A DNA stretch of 64,000 nt from Afipia massiliensis (GTDB lineage: Bacteria; Pseudomonadota; Alphaproteobacteria; Rhizobiales; Xanthobacteraceae), in NCBI RefSeq assembly GCF_001006325.2, contig NZ_LBIA02000001.1, positions 434,001-498,000 of the forward strand, in the 5' to 3' direction. The notes below the pieces were generated by a model that saw only the letters and a list, made by a program, of their open reading frames with translations, made no database searches and was not told the origin of the DNA. Within the stretch, counting starts at the first letter, position 1. Each line of letters begins with the position of its first letter. A program made the translations under genes and the position numbers. This document shows, one piece after another, positions 25,667-34,135 of this stretch.

Positions 25667-27117
25667 GCGGACATCGGATCACACTGCTTGGCACGCAGCA
25701 CGATCGTCTGCGTATATGGCTCGACGATCATCCGGAAGGTCATGAGCGCGGAGCGATCATCCTGTTCCGCCGCTTCGAGCGCAACCATGCGGGCCTTCGG
25801 CCGTCAATCAGATTCGTCTGTGTCGACATCATTGAGATGCAAGACGACTGGATACTTGACAGCTCGCCCGTGCACCTGCGGATCAACCTTCGCAAGATGC
25901 AGGACATCTACTTTCGCTGCGAGCAGGACGGCCACGAACTCGGCTTCGTGCACAATCACCCCGGCGGTTTCCTTGAGTTCTCGGAAAAGGATGAGGACAA
26001 CGAGCGGCGCATCTTGAAGGGATATGCCGGCTGTAACGGTAAGTCTGTTGCACTTGTTTCGCTCCTCTGGGCGGAGGAACGATGGCGCGCTCGCATACGG
26101 CGGGGCGCCGCACCGCAGCAGACAGAAGCTGTGCGGCACGTGGCGGTGCTTGGCATCAACCTGGACATGCATATCAACGGTGAGGAGAGCGCACCTTCCG
26201 AGGTCCTCAAGCGTCAGGCGGCGGCTTTTGGCGTACCGTTCAATCGCAAACTCCAGTCGCTGCGTGTGGCCGTTGTTGGTGTAGGCGGCACCGGCTCCTC
26301 GGTGGCGACGCTATTGGCCCGCGCCGGCGTAGGCGAGCTCGTTCTGATCGACGGCGACGTGCTTGAGGGTACCAATCTCAATCGCGTGCGCGGCTATCGC
26401 ACCCAAGATGTGAAGCGAAATAAGGCCGAGGTGTTGACCGCCTACCTTCAGTCCCTGGAGTTGCCTGGCGTTACCGTGTCGGCCATTGGCAAGTATCTGG
26501 ACAAGTCGCCGGATGCCATCGACGCGATCTCTGGCGCTGACGCAATCTTCGGATGCACGGACGATGTTGCAGGGCGTGATCTCCTCAATCAGGCCACCTA
26601 CTACTATGCCTTGGCATTCATCGACGTCGGTCTCACCGGCAAGATCGACACCGGCGCCGACGGAGAGCCGTATCTTCGAGACCATCGCGGGCGCATCAGC
26701 CGCATCCTTCCGGAGGACGGCAAATGCCTACGCTGCCAGAAGGTAGTGACCCAACAGAAGCTCGACTATGAGCGCGAACTGAGAACGCGCCCCGAGCTTG
26801 CGGAACTCGACAAGGAAACGCTCAAGCAGGAATACTATCTGGTCGGCGGTGGGGAGCGAGCGCCAGGAGTCGGACCGTTTACGAGCGCGTCAGCGGACAC
26901 TGCAGTTGCTACGCTGATGGACCTCATCCGACCGTTTCGCAAAATCCCAAGCGACCTGCTGAAGGACAATATCTGGTACGACTTCGTCCACATGGTCATC
27001 CATAGCAACGCGTACCCAGATGATCCCGGCTGTTTCTGCTGCGGTCCTACAGGACTCAAGCTCAAGCGTGAACGCGGATACCGGCTCGACATGCCGGCGC
27101 TCGGGAAGATCACCTAA
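25663..27117 (+). CDS. JAB (JAMM) isopeptidase fused to ThiF-type E1 activating enzyme
   Basis: 484 residues from MSGHRITLLGTQ. Residues 1-165 are a JAB domain with an intact zinc-protease motif: His97, His99, Ser107 and Asp110 (H-x-H-x7-S-x2-D), with Glu28 as the likely general base. Residues about 195-460 are an E1 domain: GVGGTG at 206-211 for ATP, Asp230, Arg241, and zinc pairs Cys355/Cys358 and Cys457-460. Between the zinc pairs (359-456) there is no cysteine, so no E1 transfer cysteine is visible. Cys298 in FGCTDD is in the conserved nucleotide-pocket position. The protein could both activate the Ubl and trim or remove it. Confidence 0.9.
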   Translation: MSGHRITLLGTQHDRLRIWLDDHPEGHERGAIILFRRFERNHAGLRPSIRFVCVDIIEMQDDWILDSSPVHLRINLRKMQDIYFRCEQDGHELGFVHNHPGGFLEFSEKDEDNERRILKGYAGCNGKSVALVSLLWAEERWRARIRRGAAPQQTEAVRHVAVLGINLDMHINGEESAPSEVLKRQAAAFGVPFNRKLQSLRVAVVGVGGTGSSVATLLARAGVGELVLIDGDVLEGTNLNRVRGYRTQDVKRNKAEVLTAYLQSLELPGVTVSAIGKYLDKSPDAIDAISGADAIFGCTDDVAGRDLLNQATYYYALAFIDVGLTGKIDTGADGEPYLRDHRGRISRILPEDGKCLRCQKVVTQQKLDYERELRTRPELAELDKETLKQEYYLVGGGERAPGVGPFTSASADTAVATLMDLIRPFRKIPSDLLKDNIWYDFVHMVIHSNAYPDDPGCFCCGPTGLKLKRERGYRLDMPALGKIT

Positions 27118-27121
27118 CATC

Positions 27122-27577
27122 ATGTTTAAGTGGCTCGCAGATAGATTTCGTGCGTTTCTAGATAGCCTCTCGCGGCAGGAAGCTCCCGTTGAGCGTGTGC
27201 CTGAAGTCAAGAAGGAACCGCCGCCGCCACCTGTCTATTTCGAAAGCTGTGAGGTGGTTGCGAAGACGCCTGCGAATGCGTCCATCGGCGACCGGCAACT
27301 CATCAGCGTCGTCTATCAGGACAAGCCCCGCTGGACGATGTTCCGTTGCCCGTGTGGCTGTGGCGATATGATCTCTTTGCCCATGCAGCCGCCACACAAC
27401 CCACGATGGCGCCTATCATTGAGCGCAGCTGGCCGCGCGACGCTTTCACCCTCGGTGTGGCGCAATAAGGGCTGCATGAGCCACTTCTGGATCAGGGACG
27501 GCCGCGTGTACTGGACGCGAGATACAGGAACGGAACCCTGGCTGGCTCGACCAGATAGGTATTCCAAGCGAGCATAG
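27122..27577 (+). CDS. DUF6527 family protein of the ubiquitin-like operon
   Basis: 151 residues. An N-terminal amphipathic helix (MFKWLADRFRAFLDSL) and proline stretch precede the DUF6527 core: a Cys cluster CPCGCG at 76-81 and LSPSVWRNKGCMSHFWIRDG with Ser111, Cys118, Ser120 and His121. From memory, DUF6527 partners of bacterial ubiquitin-like systems have been proposed as processing or deconjugating proteins; treat this as unverified. Here it starts 4 bp after the E1 stop and closes the operon. Confidence 0.8.
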   Translation: MFKWLADRFRAFLDSLSRQEAPVERVPEVKKEPPPPPVYFESCEVVAKTPANASIGDRQLISVVYQDKPRWTMFRCPCGCGDMISLPMQPPHNPRWRLSLSAAGRATLSPSVWRNKGCMSHFWIRDGRVYWTRDTGTEPWLARPDRYSKRA

Positions 27578-27812
27578 ATTGTTCGGCCACGCGCGGATGC
27601 CATGCAGATCGCGACGTCCGATATAAACGCAACCGTTGCCGGTGCGCCTTTTTGGATAGAGTCCGCTTTCAGGAACATAGAGGGTCGTCTTCGACGACCG
27701 AATTTGGGGGCAAAGCAGTAATCCGAGACTTGATCTATTGAGTCATCTTTGGGTCAGGACCACACGTTCGGATAGCTGAGCTGATAATGCCCACAATCAG
27801 TTGACCCAGCCA

Positions 27813-29663
27813 TCATTTTGGGATGAAGCCTTTTCTTTCACCGTCCTTGGCTTTTTTACCGGGGAAGAACGTGTAGGCTAAAATAGCCGCAACGCCTTTC
27901 GGCGGCTCTTTGTTGTCCAGAACGATGATCTGCAAATCTGACTGAAGCTTTGCGATGCTTGCCCAAAACGCCGTTTGGATGCCCTCACCAACGCTATCAT
28001 TTGGATCCTCTTGACCCTCATCTCGACCTTCTTTGAATGTCGTGAGAGGCGAGTCTAGAACGAGAAAGCCCGGATGCGGCATACTATTTTCATGACAGAA
28101 ACGCAGAAGTCCAATCGCGAACGCTGCGTGAAGAATCGCTCGGACACCCTTGCCGTTTGATTGGCGCGGCTTGCCATCAACTTTGATATCGAACCGCTTG
28201 TGGTCGAACTCAACTCGCGCAGGTCCGTCCCAAGCCCATTCTTTAAGAACTTTTTCGATTACCAAACAAAATTTGTGTACAGCGATCTCATCAATACTCG
28301 CCCAGTCCTTCGGCGCAGATATTGGCTTGACGAGAGTGCTCTCCAAGGATTCTCGCACGGTATTAAGCGCGTTCGCCTGTTCCGAATCAGATTTGAGATT
28401 TTCTAACTCAAGGCGACGCGCAATCAATTCATCCAACTGGAGTTTGGTTACGCGCAATGCCGGCGCAAGTTCCTGCTCGACACGCGCATCGATCTTTGCG
28501 AGGGCAGCACTACCAGTCGCCCTCTCGGTTTCCCTCGCGCCGCGGCGAATTCCAAGGCTGCTAATTGTATCAACTAACTCGTTCCGAAGTCCGAGAATTT
28601 TAGCAGCTTCGGACTGCGCCGATTTGTAAACTGTTCCGACCTTCGCATAGCCCTCGAACTTGTGACGGTGTTCGTCATTCATTGGCTGGTCACAAACCGG
28701 ACAGCGCGCTTCTTGCAAGCCCCCGAGAAAGTGCGAGCCTTCCGCAATGAAATCCAATCTCTGAAGATCAGAATCATAACGTTCAGTAAGTAAATTATAG
28801 CGGCTCAAAAGCTCATCAATCGCAATCAATTGCGATTCTGCGTTTTGAACAATTGCAATAGCTTCACTACGGTCCCGATGTAGCCGCGCTCTTTCTTCCC
28901 GATCTTCTGCGAGGGAATTCGATAAACGCTCAATTGCTTCATCGACACGTTCAATTGTCGACTCTTGCTCCTTAGACCTAAACGGCTCCAAACGCTGCTC
29001 GATCGGTTTAAGTAACTCCGAAATCAGCGCCAATTTCGCCCTAGCTTCCGCCTGGGCAATTTCAGATCGTTCAGCGCTAATGATTCCTTCGTCATCGATC
29101 CCGGTCAGAAGATAAGACAGCAACCGTTTTCTCGCCGTCTGATCATATCCCGAATTGCCGAACATCGGTGAACTCTCAGCGATGATAGAGGTTTCATCGA
29201 CAAGGAATGCAGGCAATAGAGTCCTAACAGTTAGGCGCTGGGTTTTGCCTTTGGCATTTGAGCGAAGTTGCGCTTCTTTCATTCCAGCAAAAGAAAGAAA
29301 GATCGATGAAATATCAGGACCAGCGCTTTTTCCAGGACGTCTTTTCCACGCCACGGTCGTCCCATCACCGCTGATACTGTCAATCCTTGAGTAATGGACT
29401 TTGATATCGCCGCCGGTTAGGTGACGTATCAATGTCAATGGCTCATTGTTCGCACCGGCGAACTCCAGATGAACTAATTCATATCCGGCGTCCTCGTCGA
29501 TCTTTTTAGTCATCTCCGACGCGCCCAAGACGTAATCCATACAGCGCAGCATATAACTCTTGCCCGTGTTCGATAGGCCGGCCAGCACATTTGCGCCGGG
29601 CTCAAACTTAACCGATGCGCTGAGCTTTCCGGCACCCGTTAGGCGGATTTCGCGAAGCTGCAT
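27813..29663 (-). CDS. Rad50/SMC-like ABC ATPase of an ABC-3C system
   Basis: 616 residues. Walker A GLSNTGKS (29-36), a central coiled coil (about 200-430) interrupted by a zinc hook CPVC at 321-324, a signature-like QSNGKGVRAI (501-510), and Walker B FLVLDSPL (533-540). It should form a dimeric, DNA- or substrate-sensing ATPase. The ATG overlaps the preceding stop by one base (TGATG), so translation is coupled. It is the ATPase component of a three-gene conflict system with the middle component and nuclease effector encoded upstream. Confidence 0.9.
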   Translation of the reverse strand: MQLREIRLTGAGKLSASVKFEPGANVLAGLSNTGKSYMLRCMDYVLGASEMTKKIDEDAGYELVHLEFAGANNEPLTLIRHLTGGDIKVHYSRIDSISGDGTTVAWKRRPGKSAGPDISSIFLSFAGMKEAQLRSNAKGKTQRLTVRTLLPAFLVDETSIIAESSPMFGNSGYDQTARKRLLSYLLTGIDDEGIISAERSEIAQAEARAKLALISELLKPIEQRLEPFRSKEQESTIERVDEAIERLSNSLAEDREERARLHRDRSEAIAIVQNAESQLIAIDELLSRYNLLTERYDSDLQRLDFIAEGSHFLGGLQEARCPVCDQPMNDEHRHKFEGYAKVGTVYKSAQSEAAKILGLRNELVDTISSLGIRRGARETERATGSAALAKIDARVEQELAPALRVTKLQLDELIARRLELENLKSDSEQANALNTVRESLESTLVKPISAPKDWASIDEIAVHKFCLVIEKVLKEWAWDGPARVEFDHKRFDIKVDGKPRQSNGKGVRAILHAAFAIGLLRFCHENSMPHPGFLVLDSPLTTFKEGRDEGQEDPNDSVGEGIQTAFWASIAKLQSDLQIIVLDNKEPPKGVAAILAYTFFPGKKAKDGERKGFIPK

Positions 29664-30172
29664 CAACCCAGCTCCAAATCGCGCAAGGCCGTCAAACGCT
29701 CAAACTCAGCACCCCAGCGACCTACGTTTTCGGTCATAAAATCTTCCAATTCAGCATCGGTGATTTCGCCAAACCTTTCCACCACCCAACTCGCACGCGA
29801 AACTAGGCTTTTCGCGTAGCCAGATTTCAGAAGCGCGATAAAATTGGCGGTAAGTGGTGAGGCGGCATAAAAAATGCCCTTCGCCTCTAGCCGCTTGTCG
29901 ACCAGTTCGCGTGCAAACATTAAATCAAGTGCATCTCTGACTATATCGCGCTTAACCAGCCATTCGGAACCCCTGAATGGTACAGCGGGATGTAAGCTAC
30001 CTAGGCTTCCGTCGACGTCACCAGAATGCACGAGCAAATAGTCGTAAGTAATGAGGCGCTGTAGGTCCAGTTTCTTTGGCTTGCTGGCGTTGAGCAAATA
30101 CAGCAACCTCAGCCCGCATTCCAAGGGAGTATTGAATAATCGCTCCATCGGCGTCGCTTCTGACAAACTCAT
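29663..30172 (-). CDS. ABC-3C system middle component
   Basis: 169 residues from MSLSEATPMERLFNTPLE. LECGLRLLYLLNASKPKKLDLQ and LITYDYLLVHSGDVDG are the pattern of ABC-3C middle component 2, a helical winged-helix-like adaptor. The start ATG overlaps the effector stop (ATGA), which decides it over an upstream in-frame GTG at 30184. It should link the ATPase and the nuclease-bearing effector. Confidence 0.85.
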   Translation of the reverse strand: MSLSEATPMERLFNTPLECGLRLLYLLNASKPKKLDLQRLITYDYLLVHSGDVDGSLGSLHPAVPFRGSEWLVKRDIVRDALDLMFARELVDKRLEAKGIFYAASPLTANFIALLKSGYAKSLVSRASWVVERFGEITDAELEDFMTENVGRWGAEFERLTALRDLELG

Positions 30173-31308
30173 TTCTCGCACCACTCGATAGAACCATCAT
30201 TCGCCAGATGATGACAAACGCCTTCGCGATCGTTTGGCGTGGCGTGAAGATCGAGAACATGTCCGCCTAATTGAAGCGATTGAGACGCAAGCACTGTGCT
30301 CTGAAGGCGAACAAGTCCAGCTTGGCCAGAGGTCGTGTAAGCGTGAAAAAGACCGTCCCGGAAATGCCCTAATAGGGTATCGAAGAATGTAGCATCGGCC
30401 ATCTGATCACGCGCCAATTCTTTCAATCCCTCCGCACTGTAGAAAGTGATGCGTGACCGATCAAAGAGTTTTTGCATCGCTGGGCTTTGCGCAAAATCGG
30501 CAATCGACGCGACATTGACACCCAATTTTTCCGCAATGACTGCATAAAGCTGCGTCACGTATCGCGTTTCCTCGGGCGCGACCGTCGACGGTGGAGCTGG
30601 CGGCGCGGGTCTATCAATCAAAGGAAGGCCGAAGACAGCTAAGTGATACGATGTTTGTGCGTGTTCGTTGATAAGCTGAAGAGGCTGCTTCGCTTTAAAG
30701 ATGCTGAAGTCGAACGCGTTGATATGCGCTGTCAATTCCGGAGATAGCGCGACGGGATCTGTAGTTATTTTGGTCGCGCAATGCTTTGACCAGTTCGCAA
30801 GAATGAACGATCTCAATTTAGATGGATCGTCCAATAAGTCTTGCAAATCCCCAGTCACGCCTTTGTGCGTGACAAACCAATAGCTTTCTGGCGGCGTGTA
30901 ATCTCCACGCTCCGTATAGTATAGAACCTTTGCGATTTCAGCGGCTGCAACACCTGAGCCGAGCCGACCTGCATAGCGCTTACACTGATATAGATGCCAC
31001 CGACGGGGTTGGATATTCGAAGGGTCTAGCCAAACAACGATATCGCGGCCTTTGTCGCCCGCCCCTCCCCGCTGTTGAACATCAGCAACGCCGATTGGCA
31101 GTTTTGCCAAATAGCCGTCAGCCCATTCCAGAATGAATCTCTCAAAATCATTCGGGCTAAAGGTTGCAAGACGATCAAGGCTACTGACTGGCAGGCCTGC
31201 CCCAATACCGAGAAGACGAGCGTTCGCGTTCGGCCAAGGAGCGGGCTTGGGAATCGCGACAAACGCGCCGGGACCGATAGCCGCCGCTTTAATAGTCGTC
31301 TTCGCCAC
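30169..31308 (-). CDS. ABC-3C effector: Mrr-like restriction endonuclease fold with ABC-3C C-terminal domain
   Basis: 379 residues from GTG. Residues 45-125 hold a PD-(D/E)xK nuclease of the Mrr type: FSPNDFERFILEW, then GDKGRD (84-89) and LYQCK with Gln108 and Lys110. The C-terminal part (ITFYSAEGLKELARDQM, GLVRLQSTVLASQSL, DREGVCHHLAN) matches an ABC-3C C-terminal domain, the part that binds the middle component. The system probably cuts DNA once the ATPase senses invasion. It is the first gene of the leftward operon. Confidence 0.88.
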   Translation of the reverse strand: MAKTTIKAAAIGPGAFVAIPKPAPWPNANARLLGIGAGLPVSSLDRLATFSPNDFERFILEWADGYLAKLPIGVADVQQRGGAGDKGRDIVVWLDPSNIQPRRWHLYQCKRYAGRLGSGVAAAEIAKVLYYTERGDYTPPESYWFVTHKGVTGDLQDLLDDPSKLRSFILANWSKHCATKITTDPVALSPELTAHINAFDFSIFKAKQPLQLINEHAQTSYHLAVFGLPLIDRPAPPAPPSTVAPEETRYVTQLYAVIAEKLGVNVASIADFAQSPAMQKLFDRSRITFYSAEGLKELARDQMADATFFDTLLGHFRDGLFHAYTTSGQAGLVRLQSTVLASQSLQLGGHVLDLHATPNDREGVCHHLANDGSIEWCEK

Positions 31309-31757
31309 CCGCCCCCCAAGACGTTTGGGCTAACGCTATCACACGTTGTGAATTCGTCGCAATTTCGTCGAGAAACTTGCGATTGATAAAATGTCAGAGG
31401 AGCTGGATTTGACGGTACGCATCCGCTTCACGACTTTCGCCACCGTTCTTTGGAGCTTGCACGCGTATGCTTTAGGGTAGGCAAACATAACAAGTTCGGG
31501 ACGCCCCTGCGACATAAAGGGTCGTCTGCGCATGTTTTGACGACTGCCAGCCGCCCACTCCGCACTGATCGAACCGCGTCTCCGCCAGCAATCTCTCGAA
31601 AACGGGAATATCGGGGGCACCCGCCGGAGACTTCGCTCGTTCCACTGCGAGACAATGCTAATCGGGAGGCCAGAGACCGCACCGTTGACGTCAAAAGCCC
31701 GCCAATGGCGGGCTTTTCTGCGATTTCGGAAGAAGAAATTCTACTCGCTAGACTGGC
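31309..31757. other. Gap between ABC-3C operon and tRNA-Gln
   Basis: About 450 bp. It holds the ABC-3C promoter at its left end and the tRNA terminator at 31693-31717. Otherwise I see no gene; open frames here have no protein-like sequence. If an integrated element ends at the tRNA, its attachment core would be here or in the tRNA 3' end. Confidence 0.5.
31693..31717 (-). terminator. Intrinsic terminator of tRNA-Gln
   Basis: AAAAGCCCGCC, AAT, GGCGGGCTTTT: a perfect 11-bp stem with A/T runs on both sides, able to end transcription in either direction. It lies 41 bp beyond the tRNA 3' end. Confidence 0.85.
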
Positions 31758-31832
31758 TGGCTGGGGCGGGAGGATTCGAACCTCCGCATGGGGGAATCAA
31801 AATCCCCTGCCTTACCACTTGGCGACGCCCCA
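31758..31832 (-). tRNA. tRNA-Gln (anticodon TTG)
   Basis: 75 bases including an encoded CCA. The acceptor stem pairs TGGGGCG with CGCCCCA, the anticodon arm is GGGGA-TTTTGAT-TCCCC with TTG in the loop centre, and the T arm carries GTTCGAATC. Its 3' end points at the defence island, the usual orientation for tRNA genes used as integration sites. I found no second copy of the 3' end within the window. Confidence 0.95.
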
Positions 31833-32344
31833 ATAGCGCTGAACGGTTTACGGCGAGGCCGGCCTGAGCCGTTTCGCGCCGCTCGTGTCGGAAGGTGGCG
31901 AGCAGATGTCCTTGACGGAAGTCATGCGCCGCACCGATTCACCGTGGCAGCGCAGGTCTTAGAGCATTTTCCGTCAAAGTGGAAACCCGGTTTTCGGTGG
32001 CAAAATGCGGCCAAACACAACCCTTTTATCGTAATCGGCCGCCATGGTGCCGGATACCGCGACAGAGCACCGAACGACAAAACGACCGGCCGCTGGTCCG
32101 CCTGCGCGATAGTCCGCCAATAGAAAAGCCGTCACGGGCTCGCGAAAATCGGCCTGCGCCGCAGTTGAGAGCCGGTCGTTTTCATGGGAAGACAGGGGGC
32201 GTCGGGCGGGCCGGACAAGACCCGCCGGCGCGAGGAAAACTGACCACCAAACAACGAGTTGCAGGCGTTCTCCCGCCTCCGGCCAATGGCCGTAGCGCGG
32301 AACGAGCGCCGCCCGAGGCTCTGCCCGAACAGCGAGATCATGCC
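31833..32344. other. Gap upstream of long acyl-CoA dehydrogenase with intergenic palindrome
   Basis: About 510 bp without a supported gene; a frame in phase with the dehydrogenase stays open to 31979 but lacks a ribosome site. It carries the tRNA promoter and a 45-bp imperfect palindrome at 31964-32008, GCATTTTCCG at one end and AAAATGC at the other. This type of element recurs in related genomes. Confidence 0.55.
31964..32008. repeat. Intergenic palindromic element
   Basis: Starts GCATTTTCC, contains GTGGAAACCCGGTTTTCGG, and ends AAAATGC, giving an imperfect hairpin. Similar short elements are scattered between genes in Bradyrhizobium-like chromosomes (from memory). Only this copy is evident in the window. 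Confidence 0.5.
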
Positions 32345-34129
32345 ATGACCTACCGCGCGCCGATCAACGACATGCTCCTCTCCCTCAATCACGGCGCCGG
32401 CCTTTTGGCCGCCGTGGAAGCGGGACATTATAATGGCTACGATCCGGAGTTCTCGGCCGCAGTGATCGAGGAAGCCGGCAAGTTCGCCACCGATGTGCTC
32501 GATCCGCTGAATCAGACCGGCGATCGCGAGGGCATCAAGCTCACCGACAAAGGCGTCGTCACCGCGACCGGCTGGCCCGATGCCTACAAGCGCTGGTGCG
32601 AAGGCGGCTGGAATGCGGTGTCCGGTTCGGAGGACTTCGGCGGACAGGGCCTGCCGCTCGCCGTGCATTCCGCGGTCAATGAAATCTGGAGCGCCTCGAA
32701 CCTCGCGTTCGGCCTGTGCCCGCTGCTGACCCTGAGCGCGATCGACGCGCTCGATGCCCACGGCAGCGACGAGCTGAAAAAGATCTACCTCGCCAAACTG
32801 ATTTCCGGCGAATGGCCGGGCTCCATGCAGCTCACCGAGCCGCAGGCCGGCACCGATGTCGGCGCGCTGCGCACGCGGGCGGAAAAGCAGGACGACGGCA
32901 GCTATCGCCTGTTCGGCACCAAGATCTTCATCACCTACGGCGACCACGACATGAGCGACAACATCGTTCATTTCATTCTCGCCCGCCTGCCCGGCTCGCC
33001 TCCCGGCTCGAAGGGCATCACGCTGTTCCTGGCACCGAAATATCTCGTCAATACCGACGGCTCGCTCGGCGCGCGCAACGACATTTACGCCAGCGGCATC
33101 GAGCACAAGCTCGGCATCCATGCCTCGCCCACCTGCACCATGACCATGGGCGACAAGGGCGGCACCATCGCCTGGCTCGTCGGCAAGGAAAACGGCGGCA
33201 TGGCCGCGATGTTCACCATGATGAATCAGGCCCGCCTCGGCGTCGGCCTGCAGGGCGTCGGTCTCGCCGACCGCGCCTATCAGCGTGCGCTGGCCTATGC
33301 GCAGGAGCGCAGGCAGGGCAAGGCGCCGGGCAGCAAGGGCGACGGCTCCGATCCCATCATCATGTACCCGGACGTGAAGCGTAACCTGATGCTGATGCGC
33401 GGCATGACGGCGGCAGCGCGCACCATCTGCTACGCGACTGCAGTGGCCATCGATGTGTCGCATCGCGCCACCGATCCGAAGGTAAAGGCGAAGGCCGCGG
33501 CGCGCGGCGCATTGCTGACGCCGATGGCGAAGGCTTTTTCCACCGACATCGGCAACGAGGTCGCTGCCATCGGCGTGCAGGTGCACGGCGGCATGGGCTT
33601 CATGGAGGAAACCGGCGCCGCGCAATACGTCCGCGATGCGCGCATTCTCACCATCTATGAAGGCACCAATGGCATTCAGGCCAACGACCTCCTGATGCGC
33701 AAGCTTGCCATGTCCGGCGGCGAGGCGGTGTGGGATCTGCTTGGCGAACTGACCGCGATCGTCAAGAAGGTCGAAGCCTCCAACGATCCGGCCTTCGGCA
33801 CCACCGGCGAAAAGTTGCGCGATGCGGTTGCCTCGGTGGAGCGCACCAGCAAATGGCTGCTGGAAAAGATCGCAAGCTCGCCTGCGGAAGCGCTGGCTGG
33901 CGCGACGCCCTATCTGCGGATGTTCTCCACCACGCTTGGCGGCTGCATGCTGGCGAACGAAGCGCTGGCGGCGCGCACCGACGAAGCGCTGCAGAACGAT
34001 GCGCAGCGTTATGTCACGCTGGCTCGGTTCTTCGCGGAGAATGTCACAGTGCAGTCCGGTGCGCTGGAACGCACAGTGATAGACAGCGCCGGTGCGATCA
34101 CCGGCGCGGATGCCGTGCTGGTGGCGTGA
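32345..34129 (+). CDS. Acyl-CoA dehydrogenase with C-terminal extension domain
   Basis: 594 residues from MTYRAPINDMLLSLNHGAG. QLTEPQAGTDVGALRT, KIFITYGDHDMSDNIVH and YEGTNGIQANDLLMRKL are the FAD and substrate motifs of long-form acyl-CoA dehydrogenases. It introduces a 2,3 double bond into an acyl-CoA, passing electrons to ETF. It is paralogous to the gene at 6627-8435 but GC-rich like the core chromosome. It converges on a nitronate-monooxygenase-like gene with only 6 bp between them. Confidence 0.92.
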   Translation: MTYRAPINDMLLSLNHGAGLLAAVEAGHYNGYDPEFSAAVIEEAGKFATDVLDPLNQTGDREGIKLTDKGVVTATGWPDAYKRWCEGGWNAVSGSEDFGGQGLPLAVHSAVNEIWSASNLAFGLCPLLTLSAIDALDAHGSDELKKIYLAKLISGEWPGSMQLTEPQAGTDVGALRTRAEKQDDGSYRLFGTKIFITYGDHDMSDNIVHFILARLPGSPPGSKGITLFLAPKYLVNTDGSLGARNDIYASGIEHKLGIHASPTCTMTMGDKGGTIAWLVGKENGGMAAMFTMMNQARLGVGLQGVGLADRAYQRALAYAQERRQGKAPGSKGDGSDPIIMYPDVKRNLMLMRGMTAAARTICYATAVAIDVSHRATDPKVKAKAAARGALLTPMAKAFSTDIGNEVAAIGVQVHGGMGFMEETGAAQYVRDARILTIYEGTNGIQANDLLMRKLAMSGGEAVWDLLGELTAIVKKVEASNDPAFGTTGEKLRDAVASVERTSKWLLEKIASSPAEALAGATPYLRMFSTTLGGCMLANEALAARTDEALQNDAQRYVTLARFFAENVTVQSGALERTVIDSAGAITGADAVLVA

Positions 34130-34135
34130 TCCGCG

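Noticed and set aside
26554-26562. Cys298 of the JAB-E1 protein as E1 catalytic cysteine
   Set aside because: It lies in the FGCTDD motif of the nucleotide pocket, shared by E1-like enzymes generally, not in the transfer-cysteine loop between the zinc pairs.
31758-31832. Duplicate attachment site of the tRNA-Gln 3' end
   Set aside because: No second copy of the tRNA 3' segment was found elsewhere in the window, so no integration boundaries could be drawn from it.
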